Positions 12,090 to 23,977 of a stretch of DNA of 64,000 bases are shown piece after piece (the stretch's first letter is position 1; every line of letters starts with the position of its first letter). The DNA comes from Dicyema japonicum (Eukaryota > Dicyemida > Rhombozoa > Dicyemidae), in NCBI GenBank assembly GCA_011109175.1, contig RDEW01000010.1, positions 479,837 to 543,836 on the forward strand, read 5' to 3'. Position numbers and translations under genes: made by a program. Below the pieces are notes generated by a model that was not told the DNA's origin, did not search any database, and was given only the letters and a program-made list of their open reading frames with translations.

Positions 12090-14835
12090 TAATAATAACG
12101 CCAGAGACCACGGTTACACAAACTAACTAATCACGTGATCTCAGCACGCTCTAGCAGGACCTCATTTCGGCCCGATGCTCCTCCCTCGACCCCACACAAG
12201 CACGTATCGGTCGAGTTACTGGACCTTCGTAGTCACGACGGCGCGTTCCATGGTTCATTCGTATCAAGGCTTCAAGAGGCATTGGTGGCTGGAACTCTCA
12301 GAAATCCAGCGTTCCGTGATTTTGGAGGCTCTTTTCAGGCTAGCCTCGATCTTCAAGACATTCGTCCAAGAGATGAATGGGCCCCATATACCACATGCAT
12401 AAGAGATGCATGGTTCAATGAATTGTTTATATACAGTGCTCAAATAGAATGCTTTCGATCCTCCAGAAGCCTGTGAGGCATTTCAGAACATTAGTTTTTT
12501 TTCGCATTTCGTAATTACGTTTTCATATGTTGCCCCAATGATCCTTTGGGATTTTCTGAAAGAATAGTTTCATTGTTTGCCTTCAGTTCGACCGTCCGTC
12601 TTCCCAGTCTCTTGTCTGAAGTAAATAGGGTTGTGACGGACTTTTCACTGCTGGCAGCTAGGCGATTCTTCGATAGCCATTCGTCATGACGGTCCAGTTT
12701 TCTTGCAATCTCGAAGTGGCAATTTGGATGTCCTGATCGCGTGACGCAATGACGATGTCGTCGGCATAAGTTAGAAAAATATCATTTTCGGAGTCTGGAG
12801 TGGGGAGGTCCGCCATGAATAGGTTGAATAAAACTGAAGACAAATGGGATTCTTAGGGGACCTCATTAGAGAGAACCGTAAAATAGACCTTGAATGGCCA
12901 ATGCAGACGCGTCCCTCCGACCACTAAGGAAGTTAGCTAGCCAGAGTTTGAGCTTTCCAGAGATCTTTGGTAAATTTTCCAAGTAAGAATCCTCCTTGAC
13001 ACAGAGTCGAAAGCTTTGTGGACGTCTAGGGACCAAAGTGCAGTATTGATGTGTCCCGGCCTGTGCGAGAAACAATATCGTATAAAGTTAGTCAATTCAG
13101 ATAAGTGGGTCGAAGTAGACCTCTCCTTTTTATAACTATGTTGGAATGACAAGTCCGGGAAGAAATTTTGATTTTCGCAAGAACCAGCCTTTCCAGAATT
13201 TTCGACACGAACACAACAACGCGACCGGTCTGTATGAAGCTGGGTCCTTCTTCCGGGTTTCAAAATTGGACGTAGGTGGGCAAGCTTTCATAAGGCTGAA
13301 ATAGAATTTTTGTTAATGAGTGTTGAATATCCTCGTTAATGCAGCGATTTCATAGTCTCCCAGATTCTTTAGGAGGATCATTGGGATTTTATCCGGTCCG
13401 TTAGAATAGGTTGTTTTAATAGCTTTCACATTATCTCACATTGTTTGTCATAAAATAAATCGTTTCCGGTTCCTTTTTCGGTTTACTGAGATATTTCGAG
13501 GGACATCCGACTTCTTATGGTCTTTATGGGATATTTTCACATAGTATTTTATTAGGTTTAAGTCCTTTTGGCTGTGATCCACCTCGGACGATCTTTCATC
13601 CTCTTGAGGCGTCTCGGATGGTCTTCCAAATTTCAGTAATGAGTCTATTTTTATTCAACGAGGAAGAACACATGCTTCCATCTCGATATTTGGAGAACAA
13701 ATGCTTCCCTGTTTTTTAGTTCATTGTTCAAAGCCTTCAGTCTAAGCTTATCCTCAGTAGTTAATGCCAGATTTTGAGTTCGTTTCTTTCCTTGATTAAT
13801 GCCGACCTGCCATATCCCCTGGTGTAGTTAAGGTGGTGCTTACGGATAGTGATCTCGCATCCTAGATAGTGGGTTTACATAAGCGACTACTTTGTCCATG
13901 GAAGTAATGCCTTCCAGGAACTGCAGTAGGTTGTCAGTAAGTGTACGGTAAAGTCTCCAGTCTGTGCGTTTGTAGTTGAATTGTTCTGGGACCTCTTCCT
14001 AGTTGATGTTTTTCTTTTGATCTTCAAAAGGATCGCATTATGGTCACTTCTTGAGTTGTAAGTGACTGACCAAGTCGATATTGCCGCCAGGCGGGAGAAC
14101 AAAGCGTAATCTTTGGAGAAGTTAGTTGGTCTGACTCCTGAAGGGGGTTCCCGTATGTTTTGACGGGTCATTCATGACCGTGAAAGGACCTGTTAAGGAA
14201 AGTAGTACTTTCCCTCTTGTATCGGATGGTTGACTTGCCAGCAATAGAGGGTGTTTGGCGTTGATATCCCCACCAATGATCACGTCGTTCAAGGAAGAAA
14301 AAGTGGATAAATTGGGCATAACATAGTGCTTCGGGGAAAAACCATGTGGAGGCACATGACGTTCACGAAGTTAATTTTTCCATTTGTTGCTCTAAGTGAG
14401 ATTGGGTTGACTTCATTAACATCGTCATCTCCCAAGATATTATTCACCACTGACGTGATTACCACACATTAAGGTCTTTCCGATATAAAATGAGTACTCC
14501 ACCATTCCGCTTCTTCTTCCGATAAGTCTGTATTGACTTGTATCCAAGAAACAGCGTGGTAGGAATGTTTATAGGTAGTTTCGTCTCTTGAATTAAAGCC
14601 ACGTCGATCTTCAGCTCTGCCAGGAGAGAGCGCAGTTCCAATATTTTGCCCTTTACTCCATTGACACTTAGTTGAAGAACCGTGGTCCGTTTCTTGCGGT
14701 GGGCTAGGGGTTCCTTCTGGGTAGATGAGATGATGGTGCGTGCCGCCGGGGAGACAGTTTTACTTACAGAATCGGTGAACCACATAACGCCACGTAAAGT
14801 GCACTATTAAGCTAAGAGTTTGAAAACTGGGTCAA
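12090..14835 (-). mobile_element. LINE type A (APE endonuclease + RT), near full-length but dead
   Basis: From about 14785 downward the reverse strand gives the start of an APE-type endonuclease (QLSVNGVKGKILELRSLL, then IQETKL), an I-I-G-G-D-I-N-A block near 14285, and RT segments. The RT segments include LWSLDVHKAFDSVSRRIL near 13020 and YADDIVIASRDQD near 12750. The 3' end (12090-12480) is the family-specific terminus, read on the reverse strand as gatcacgtgattagttagtt followed by a TAA-rich tail. All frames are interrupted. Related 3' ends occur at 15840-16210, 43190-43300 and 47170-47850. Confidence 0.8.
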
Positions 14836-15180
14836 CTATAATTTAATTTTAATTTATTGAACCAGAAAAACACCGTCATAGCCAGAATGAAAAAAATTTC
14901 AGGGGATCCCGGTCTCCCTCAGGAGTCTTCGGATGCTCGTTCTTAAAAAAAGTGCCGTCCAGGAGGAACTCCTTTAGCTGGTTGTTAACTAATGGTGCTT
15001 TTTAGATATAATTTAGGATTATATCTGGCGCCACCAGAGATGGTGAACCACATGACACGCTAACAATTCAAGCTCCCTGGAGCCAAAAGGTAAGAAGAAA
15101 AACAGAAGAAACAAATAAATAATCTTCAATTCATGTAGCCACATAGAACCACACTAACGTTGGCGCCACATGTCATAGTT
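14835..15180 (-). mobile_element. Short LINE-derived retroposon, type B
   Basis: This is the reverse-strand copy of the element at 62120-62440. It has a head with ggcgccaacgttagtgtgg, a middle with catgtggttcaccatctctgg, and a tail with ctggctatgacggtgttttt followed by ggttcaataaatt. At about 345 bp it is too short to encode RT. Its middle resembles the leader of the neighbouring type A LINE (tatgtggttcaccgattctg, about 14790-14765). Confidence 0.78.
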
Positions 15181-15244
15181 GCCAAAAATAAGACAATATA
15201 TGTCTCATCACTCCTTTACGTCGCACGTAGATTATGAATTCATG

Positions 15245-15700
15245 TACTGTAATAATAATTATTATTATAAGCAACAACAAATCATATTAGCTAAATTAAT
15301 TAAATTCCATTCGTGCCGTGTCGTATTCACCGTCCTTAGTTCTCTGTTTACTGGTCTCAAATCTTCATTAAGGTCTTCGGGAAGCGTTATACGCTGACGG
15401 CATCTGAACTTCTTCCCAGACGTTTGAATGAAGTCTTCCGTGATAATGTTTGCTGGCGTATCTCGCTCCACTCTTAGAATGTGACCAAACAGTTTTCTGC
15501 GCATCTTCATGATCAGGCTGCTCAGAGGTACATAGGAGCATCTTTTGTGAATTGATTCATTCCTTACACACATTGGCCACTTTAGTCCCAAGAGAGACCG
15601 AAGTTGATACCTATGAAAGGAGTCGAGCTTTTGTCCATCGGTTTTCAAGATTCCCATGTTCCAGAGTTATACGTAGGGGTGACTTTTGACTTTGGGTAAC
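15245..15700 (-). mobile_element. RTE-like LINE C-terminal fragment
   Basis: The reverse frame carries LDSFHRYQLRSLLGLKWP and then a K-L-F-G-H-I-L-R block followed by T-P-A-N-I. This is the C-terminal signature shared by the other RTE-like copies here (18.6, 22.4 and 23.7 kb). It ends at a (TAA)n-like tail near 15250. It is 5'-truncated. Confidence 0.8.
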
Positions 15701-15839
15701 TTTGACATAAACATGTCATTCTCGCCCCATGGTTGTAAACGTCACAACAAACGCGAATAGAACATGCGAATAGAAAACTAATTTTTTTAAATGTCTCACA
15801 GGCTTAATTTAATTTTTTTATTAAACCAGAAAAAATTAT

Positions 15840-16212
15840 AATCTCACAGGCTTATGGAAGAACGGAAATCATCCTATTTTTAGTACTATATACAAACAAT
15901 GCATTGAACCTTGCATCTCTTACGCATGTGGTATCTGGGGCCCATTCATCATTTGGACAAATGACTTGAAGATCGAGGCTAGCCAAAAAGAGCCACCAAA
16001 TTACGGAACGCTGGATTTCTGGAAAGTTCCAGCCACAATGCCTCTTAAAGCCATAATACGAATGAACCATAGAACGAGCCGTCGTGACTGCGATGATCCA
16101 GTCACTTGTCCAAGGGAGAAGCATCGGGCCAAGATGAGATCTTTGCTAGAGCGTATTGGGATCACGTGATTAGTTAGTTTTTAACCGTGGTCTCTTGTGT
16201 TATTATTATATA
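15840..16212 (+). mobile_element. LINE type A 3' end
   Basis: The plus-strand frame ends KMRSLLERIGIT-stop at 16169. It is followed by the type A 3' UTR (gattagttagtt, accgtggtctcttgtgttat) and a TAA-rich tail. This is a 5'-truncated insertion. Confidence 0.8.
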
Positions 16213-16214
16213 GT

Positions 16215-18300
16215 TATACGTAAGGATCGGTTTCATGAAAGCCTCATACAATCTGAGTCAGAGTGATGGGCAGACTGGACGCCTTTGGATCCATCCAACA
16301 AAAGCTTCTCGCGATTTCTTCAAAGTCCGAAGAAGCGAGCCAAGTTTTATGGCCTTCCTCCAATTTTCGGTAATGCGTGGTTCTACCGCTTGACGATATC
16401 CGTGTTCGAAGGGTTCATTAATAAAGACCATTTAGTCAGGCGGTCTTGCGTTACCTCCATGAGACGTCTTAGTGCACATTTGTTTCTTGAGACAAAGTCA
16501 ACATCTTCGGCGTAAACAAGTTCCATAATATCGTCGCTGCATACTTCCGAAGATCTTGCAGAGCAGATTCAAGGCATACAGCGAACAACACCGGAGAGAG
16601 AGTCTTCTTGGGTGTGCCAACTTTTTTCATGATTTTTCGTGACAAATTTTCCAATATGCACTCGCAACACTGTGTTTTGTTAGGAGTATCCGTATTAAGG
16701 TTACCAAGTCCTGATCCAGCTCTTCAATGAGTTTTCCTCGACGGAAAGTGTCAAACATCTGGTGAGATCAATTCTAAGAATAGTCCTCGAACTTTGGAAT
16801 CTTTCCTGAATAGCACAATCCCACCTATGGCACCATACTACATCAGCTGTTGATCTCCCAGTCCTGAACCCACTTCGGCTTTGAGCCAAGTAACCGTCAC
16901 TGATTCTTGGATCCGAAAAGGTACGATCAGGGCAAGGATCTTCCGCAGGGTGTTTATAAAAACGACAGGGCGCAAGTTTTCAATCAAATCGGAGGGGGGG
17001 GGGTTATTTCTTTCTGGGTTGGTATTAATACCCCTTTCCAAGCTCTGAAAAGTCCTTGTTAGCTATCATTTAATAATCTTGAGAGTTTCTCTGCAAGTTC
17101 TGATGGACCAAATTTTAACAATTCTGAGGATATATTGTCTGATCCTGAAGAGCGATAAAATTTGAGGTTTTATCGATCTGGAGACCTCCTCTGGTAAAAT
17201 GATACATTCGAGTTAGTGTCTTCTGGCGTGAAATCCGATTTCTCTTCTTTCACAAAGTTGTTCAAAGTGCGATGCGACGAACTCTCTCTGTTCGGCTGCA
17301 TTTCCTATTGTTTTTCCATTTCTGTCGTGCATAAGAAGTTTCCCTGATTGGTTCCTCCTCTGAATTATTCGCATAGCCAGAAATACTGCATCTTGTTTTT
17401 AAGGTGTTCGACCTCTTTAATCTTGTTTTCCAACCGGTTGGTGTGATGTTGCTTTTTAAGCCATCTTCCGCAGTTAACCTAGATTTTAGGTTGAATTTTT
17501 TCAGAGACAATTTTGTGATCACTGTCAACAGTGAGTCCTCCATAAGACCTCAAGTCTCGTAAGAGATGTTTGTCTTTTATTCGAAAAACAATGTAATCGA
17601 TTATAAATCTTTATTCCGGTATTCGAACGTCGGGAGCCTACACACGTAGTTTTATGGCGTGCGGAATGTTGGAATTGGGTGTTGCACCCACTTCCGTGTG
17701 ATCCAATAAAACTTTCGTATCCTTTTCGTACCCAACTTTCGTATTCCAATCGCCAGCAATAAAGATGAATGAGGAAGACATCAGGTAAGATACAATCTTG
17801 GAAAGTTCATAGTAGAAGCGTCCAATTAAACGCGGCAGCTATGGGGGTACACATTCACGATGGAGATTATCTGTCTAGATTTCCCTCTGAGTCCAATAAG
17901 GATAGGGTTTCCCGACCAATGACGTCACTTTCCCGATCATTTGTCTTCCAAAAGCGATGAATCCGGAAAGTAAATCCTTGTGAACAGTGAAACCCTGTCA
18001 TAGAATTTGCAGTCCGATGGAGTAGGATTACTCTAGTTTCCAGAACATTCGTCAAGTCCTCCTCTGACTTTTGTCTCTTGGACAAAGGTAGACAAACAGC
18101 AGACTGAACATCGATTCTCCTCAAGGTCCAGACATAGTTGGTGCCTCTTTGAACAGTTATTAAGGCTTCTGTCATTGAAGGTGAGGGTAGAAAACCAACA
18201 AGAATCATTCAAACACCTATCGACATGAGTGCAAGAGTGGAACGTCACCACCTCAACCAAAAACTGTAATAATTGCCAACTATTCTTAACCATTCTCACA
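16215..18300 (-). mobile_element. RTE-like LINE with endonuclease and partial RT, dead
   Basis: The reverse strand from about 18300 shows a broken APE endonuclease. It includes NNCSKRHQLCLDLEENRCS near 18160-18100 and a C-N-T-Q-F-Q-H-S-A-R-H-K-T-T block near 17680. RT pieces follow, including GFRTGRSTADVVW near 16870-16830 and an E-L-V-Y-A-E-D-V-D-F-V box near 16510-16540. It has many stops. It belongs to the same family as the neighbouring copy at 18560-21080. Confidence 0.78.
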
Positions 18301-18402
18301 TCTCGCTGGTATTTTGGATTTTAGATCAAAAACGTATGCCAATTTAATTAATCTACTTAGAACACGAAAGAGTGAGGCCAGAATCTCTATTTTTGTTCAT
18401 GC

Positions 18403-18478
18403 AATTTCCTTCTTCATGTTACTGACTTTGAGATTCTGTCCACACCTTTGAGTATTTCTAGCATTTGATTTAGCTGCC
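18403..18478 (+). pseudogene. Duplicated fragment of the SARM1 3' end
   Basis: About 75 bp closely match the end of the SARM1 coding region and the bases just after its stop (about 11459-11533). Both have ttgagattctg or tgagattctg, a cctttgagtat block, and tctagcatttgatttagct across the stop codon. By eye roughly nine in ten bases agree. The match fades on both sides. It lies between two LINE copies and carries no usable ORF. Confidence 0.75.
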
Positions 18479-18559
18479 TATAACATTATTATAGCCACGT
18501 GATGCCAAGATCATGACAAAGCATGTGCAACACGAAAAGGTAACAATCTAATTAACATC

Positions 18560-21080
18560 GTCCATTTTTTTCGATCCGTTGCCATGTTCCGTAACATATC
18601 TAGATCATCCTCAGCTTTAAGGCACTTTCAAGTCCTCCTGAGATCTTCATCTAGGATTACCGGCAGTTTTGTCCTCGGCTGACCAAGGAAACGCGAAGCC
18701 TCTAAGACAAAATACTCCTCCATTGCTATGTTGGCAAGAGTCTCCATGTCGTAGCGGAGTATGTGTCCAAACAGCCTCCATCTTGAATCAGTAATATCAC
18801 ATGATATTGGCTCAGTTCCCGTTCTCTTGTATAAGATTTTGGACGGCATTTTGAAAAAGGTTCGGGAAGAAAGGAGTGCTCGGAAATGATTTCTGTGAAA
18901 AGAATTCAACCTTTCGAGTTCCTGCCTTGTACATGCCCATGTACCGGCATTATATAATAGGATTGGCCTCACTAAGGCATTGTATAGTCTCATTCGAGTT
19001 TTAGGGTCAAGCCCTTTGTGCAGAAGCTAGGTCTTCTTCATTTTGCTGATAGCGACGTTTGTTAATGTCTTCCTTCGTGTTATATCTTCGGTGTCACCGA
19101 GAAGGGATCCTAGTTTTTTATATGCGCCAGTGTTCCTCGGTCCTTTCCTCACTTCTTTTTAGCTCCGTGATTTCGGTTTTGTTTGTGTTTACTTTTAATG
19201 ACCATTCAGCCATTTTATCAGATATTTTCTCCAAAAGTGCAATTTACTTTTCTTTGTTATTCGAAATAAAGTCCACGTCATGCTATTATGCTTGTTCCTT
19301 CTCCGATATGAGGCTTCAAGTCTCGTAGAGCTGCTTCCAGATAAATAATGAACAAAATCGGGATAATGGATCTCCTTGAGGGGGTACCAACATTCTCCAT
19401 TTGTGGCTCCATATAACATCTGACGTTGATCTCCCTTTGCGGAAGCCACTTTGATAAGCCGACAGGTACGAGTCTAGGCGTCCCTCCATTCTTTGAAGCG
19501 TAGCATTGGCTAGTATCTTCCGTAATGTGTTGGTTAAGACCACCGGTCTTTGGTCCTTAACTTTCCCCACTTTTTTGTTTGGCTTCTGTACTGGTATCAA
19601 TAGTCCTTCTCCGAGTGGCTAAGCGGCTCCTTTAGTGTACGTTTCGTTTAGAATCCAGGCAATTGTATAGTTTTTGCGTTCCATATTTGAAAATTCACCA
19701 TTTAAGCCATCTGGGCCGGGACTCTCAGTATCTTTCAGTTTGAAAATTACTGTCATCACTTCTTCAAGTTATTTCTTCTATTTTTCCCTGATCCGTGTTA
19801 ATTATGAATTTTTGCTATTTTTTGATACGAATTGTGCTTCAAAATAGTCCGCTATAAGTTCTGCAACTTCTTGTTGGTTGGCAATATGTTTTCTTTCATC
19901 TCGTAAAGTCCTTGTAGCCGCTGTTTTCGTATTTTTGTCATCTGTATTAGACATTGTATCCATATAGTTTCAAAGCGGTTTTCTTCAGTGGGTGTATTAG
20001 TTACGTAGTCCTCTTTTAGATATATATCCGCAGCAATCATGATCTTCTATTTGACCAATGTCCACGCAATTTGCGGTGACAAATCTACTGATATTTCTTC
20101 CAATCCTCATCAGGTATTTTCTGAATTCTCTCCCTGGATAGTATTGTTCTTTAGATGGTCTATAAACGTATCCCTCGCCCGCAGTTCCGTGTGTCCATTG
20201 CACTTTCTTTTCATCCCTTGCAAACCCATAAGTTTCTTTAAGGACATTTTGGAAATAACCATCTTGTGATCGCTGTCAATTATAGACCCTCCATAAGCAC
20301 GGGCATCAGTGACAATAAGGCGGTCTTTTTGTCTGCAAATAATGTAGTCTATTTGATTGTAGATTGTCGCAAAGCTCCCGTCAGATTTCGTTCTATTGCC
20401 TGACCAAGTTGTCCTGTGTCTTGCAGAGTGCATAAAGGTCGTGTTACAAAGGAAAAGGTTATTTGCTTGACAAAAGTTGGCCAACAATGTTTTTTCAATG
20501 TTCCTTTTCCCCCTTCCATGTCTTTTAATGAATGATTCCTCTATAGTGATTCGATTTCCAACTTTTGCATTAAGATCACCGGCAATCAATATTAATGTTG
20601 AATTTGCATAATTGGAATAAACATCAGACAGATTCGCATAAAAGTCGTCAATCTCCTCGGGTTTCTTATTGATCCATCCACTATGTGGAACATATGCGTT
20701 AATAATAGTAAGATAACTCTTCGGAGAGTTATGATCGTCCAATGTTACTTGTAAAATCCCAATCCTTTCATTGATAGTCCAGTAACGGTATATGCGCTGG
20801 ACTAGGTCCTTTCTTACAGCGATCCTAATCCGTAATGTTTTGATCCCCAGAGAGAAAGATTGACTTAAACTTTCCGTGTTGTTCTTCAAACTCCTTCGAT
20901 ATTTTTGTCTCTCGGAGACATCTGATTGATATTTTATATTTTGAAAGGTCTTCACAAAGTTCTATTCTTTTCCATGCACTAGAGAGTCCTCTGACACTGA
21001 GCGTTAAAAGAGAGAAGTCCTTTAGATTGCAATTTTCGTGTTTTTCAGACATAACTTTCAAGAGGGACGTCACCACCTAA
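18560..21080 (-). mobile_element. RTE-like LINE, most complete copy
   Basis: The reverse strand encodes, in order, the endonuclease start (LLTLSVRGLSSAWKRIELC, about 21010) and a long endonuclease frame at 20110-20955. This frame has the catalytic-type motifs I-A-G-D-L-N-A-K-V, H-S-A-R-H-R-T-T-W, N-Q-I-D-Y-I-I and I-I-D-S-D-H-K-M-V. An RT part follows (LIPVQKPNKKVGKVKDQRPV near 19600, GFRKGRSTSDVIW near 19450). The C-terminal tail has LNSFHRNHFRALLSS and R-W-R-L-F-G-H-I-L-R (18.9-18.7 kb). The endonuclease frame is open for 281 codons but RT is frameshifted, so it is inactive as it stands. The motif set fits the RTE group. Confidence 0.85.
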
Positions 21081-21091
21081 ACCTTTGTTAC

Positions 21092-21370
21092 TTAAACACT
21101 TTTAAAAATTAAAAATTCATTTTTAAATGAAAAAAAATTATTACGAAACAAGACAATCAAAATAATCCAGCTGACAGGATGAAATGGCTGTTTATCCTGA
21201 CTAACTACCAGAGATTTCATTTGGAACAGCCATACGGTTTCCCGACGCTCATTTTTAACTTTCGAAATCATTAACCCAAGCGATCTTAGAAAAGAGACCG
21301 TCTTGGGACCGAAGGCTACACTCGTCTCGACAACAATCTTGTGGAGAGGCTGTCGTATTTTTTTATCTTG
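21092..21370 (-). mobile_element. LINE C-terminal fragment (VETS-type tail)
   Basis: The reverse frame has I-V-V-E-T-S followed by FGPKTVSFLRSLGLMISKV and N-E-R-R-E-T-x-W-L. This terminal segment is typical of a group of metazoan LINEs. A diverged relative is at 31250-31450. It is a truncated copy. Confidence 0.7.
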
Positions 21371-21539
21371 AAATTCTCGAAAGTCCGAGCAGCTTCCCCA
21401 GTTTTCAACGCGAAACCAGCAAGTCTCGACTGGGAAAAGGTGTCGGTATATGCCCCAGTTTTCGATGATACAAAAAAAGCAATAATCCACGCCAGGAATC
21501 AGCAAATAAAATTGCAGCTCACTACAAAAAACGAATAAA

Positions 21540-22640
21540 TCTCAATGAACACTTGGAACCGTTCGAAGAAATTCTCAGAGACCATAATCAAAACATCACT
21601 CACTACGAACCGTTTCAACCTTGGGCAAGCTCAAAAATGGCAGAGCCCCTGGACCGGACAACGTGATTGCAGAATTATTAAAATACGCGCCAGACAGGGT
21701 GGCTGAGTTAATCTGCACAGTCCTGAACAGGACGTTCAAATATCACAGTCCATTGAAGGAAAATACTCTCGCTTGTTGTGCTAGATCGTATTTCAGGCCC
21801 TGTAAACGAGTTGCTGAACCTAAGTCAAAGTGGATTCAGATCTGAAAGGTCAATGGCAGACGTTATATGGAGCCACTGATGGCTGTGTGCAATGTGCCAG
21901 AAACACAAAGAAGAAATCTCAATCCTTGACCTATCTCGTGCTTTCGACACTATCGATCGCAAAAAGCTAATGCACGTACTGGAGAGTATTCTAGACGAGA
22001 ATGCATTACGTATGATCAGATCTTTAGGGATACGCTGAAACTATACTAAAAGTGATCCCTCAAGGGTTGGAGGACTGGTCTCTGGTAGTAAACTCAGACA
22101 ACGGAAAGAACTGGCATATCTTGTTGCACGACGAGAAATAGGTAAAGTGGAGAACATTCAAGAAAGTTGGATCTCTCCTCGGGGACTCGGAGGACGTTAT
22201 TCACAAAAAATTATGACGGTTGCTTCTTTCAAAAAATTGTGAGCGATCTGGATGCGGCGAAAGTACATAGGCACTCGCCTTCGAATTCGATTGTACAACT
22301 CCTTTATCGAACCAATTCTACTTTACAACGCAGGGACCTGGGGCCTAACCACCAAAGAACTGGAGAACCTCAACTCTTTCCACAGAAAACAACTGACTTC
22401 TTTTGAGCATATACAGGCCAAAACGGATGACCAACGACGAGTTCTACAAGATCACTCAAACATCACAGATTTGGAATAAAGTGACCTGGGCGAAATGGCA
22501 GCTCTTTGGACATGTCCTAAGAGCTTCGGAAATGGCACCGGCCAATCAGGCCATGGAATCATACTTCTCATAACAACGTATCGAGGTCGACAAAGAACAA
22601 CGTTTCCGTCTACGCTCGACAAAGAACTCACGTGCATATG
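21540..22640 (+). mobile_element. RTE-like LINE, RT to C-terminus, dead
   Basis: The plus strand gives KLKNGRAPGPDNVIAELLKY (21.63 kb), a G-F-R-S-E-R-S-M-A-D-V-I-W region near 21.85 kb and a L-D-L-S-R-A-F-D-T-I-D motif near 21.93 kb. The C-terminal segment has LYNAGTWGLTTKELENLNSF and W-Q-L-F-G-H-V-L-R (22.3-22.5 kb). It is frameshifted throughout. A type C short retroposon follows directly. Confidence 0.8.
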
Positions 22641-22689
22641 GGTTTATGAAAAATAATTTTAGTAAGAAGTCTATTGGTTGAAGATTTCT

Positions 22690-22985
22690 TTTTGTTTTGT
22701 TTGTTCCTATTCTTCCCTCTCCTACTAGAGTGGCGTCATGTGATCCACCTGTCTCAAGTAGCGCCCAGTGCCAGGGTGGACGAAAAAGGATCATTTGGTC
22801 TCCCCCACTCCACTTAAGAGGTTTCCACAACTGCAAGGAATGAACGTCTTTTACCTTATTGCTAATTCCAGATGGATTTGTGTGACGTTGAAGGACTCTG
22901 TTTCTAACAGTGGAAACTGGATACACTTCTTTTTCGGCGTATCCGGGGTTAATAATAATAAAAATGTAAAATTTTGTATTTAATA
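22690..22985 (+). mobile_element. Short LINE-derived retroposon, type C
   Basis: The body starts agtggcgtcatgtgatccacc, runs through ccactccacttaagaggtttcc, and ends with gcgtatccggggttaataat plus an AAT tail. Other copies are at 24745-25070, 36770-36990 (body and tail) and 40855-41065 (head). Confidence 0.78.
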
Positions 22986-23150
22986 ATAAAAAAAGATAGT
23001 GGTTGGTCGGAAGGTTAGGGTGATTCCAGCTTCTATTTGGAAATTGAAAGATCACGCAAGGAGGGTCCTGAATCAATGGAAGCTGGGGTCACTTAATTAG
23101 TTCTTCAACATCTTCCATGGTGATCTTGGGGTTTTCAAATAATAATAAGG
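22986..23150 (+). mobile_element. LINE 3' end
   Basis: A short frame with RVLNQWKLGSLN-stop is followed by a 3' UTR and an aataataataagg tail. It looks like another 5'-truncated LINE terminus, related to the reverse copy at 42525-42700. Confidence 0.5.
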
Positions 23151-23394
23151 TTGAGATGGTGACGTACCTTTAATGCACCAAATGTCTACTAATCTTCTTG
23201 ATAGATGAAAACCCTTGTCTTTCTACTTATCATAAGCATGGAAGAGGTGACGCAAACTCGAAGTTGAGACAAAGAAAGTGTACTATTCAGGTTTGAATCT
23301 CGTCCGGCAAAAAAATGAAAGAACTTTTTGATAAACTTTTGTGATCGTCTGACATTGACAAATCGCGTCTTGTGCTCGATCACACTCAGCGCTC

Positions 23395-23500
23395 GCAACA
23401 TGTTTGCTATAACTCCGTTCAGACAGAACACACACTATATTTAAGTGCAGAAAAGTTATCATAACTAATCGTAGAGGGAGAAACAAGGAATTATTATTAT
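23395..23500 (-). mobile_element. tRNA-derived SINE, 3' part only
   Basis: It shares the SINE tail (cagaacacacactatattta, then taactaatcgtagagggaga and a TAA run) with the copies at 3.2, 42.1 and 45.3 kb. The tRNA-like head is absent. Confidence 0.65.
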
Positions 23501-23504
23501 TAAA

Positions 23505-23930
23505 AGTACTTTCATAGAACCAAAACGTTATATTAACTAAGGTCCCGTTTGTGCCACACGTTTCAAAATCTGCTTCACTAGGCATCGCTCTCTGTTTTGC
23601 GCATCTGTACATAGATCTTCTAGGTCTGCAGATTTAAGTTTTCTTCCAATTCCATTAAGATCCTTGTTCAGAGCCACGGGTAGAGTGACTCTGGGTCTTT
23701 TTCTGAACGATGGTTTGTTCTCATTGTTAAAGTAGTTGTCCATTATTATATTTGCAGGAGCGTTTATGTCTATTCTAAGCACGTGCCCAAACAGTCTCCA
23801 TCTTGATTCAATAATGTCGATGCTTATTGGCCTCGATTGTGCCACAGAGTATAATTTCTTATTTAAAGAACCAAGGAATGCTCTTAAAAAACCTGCCCTT
23901 CCGACAAGGAGTAGGTAATGTTACCATTAC
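23505..23930 (-). mobile_element. RTE-like LINE C-terminal fragment
   Basis: The reverse frame 23537-23845 contains SRWRLFGHVLRIDINAPANI and then R-K-R-P-R-V-T-L-P. This is the same C-terminal signature as at 18.7 and 22.5 kb. Confidence 0.8.
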
Positions 23931-23977
23931 TTAAGCCCACCTTAGGCAGAACTCACTTTATTTAAAAAAAGTAATAA

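Noticed and set aside
12135-12476. Plus-strand ORF of 113 codons
   Set aside because: It is the antisense of the type A LINE C-terminus; the coding sense is the reverse strand.
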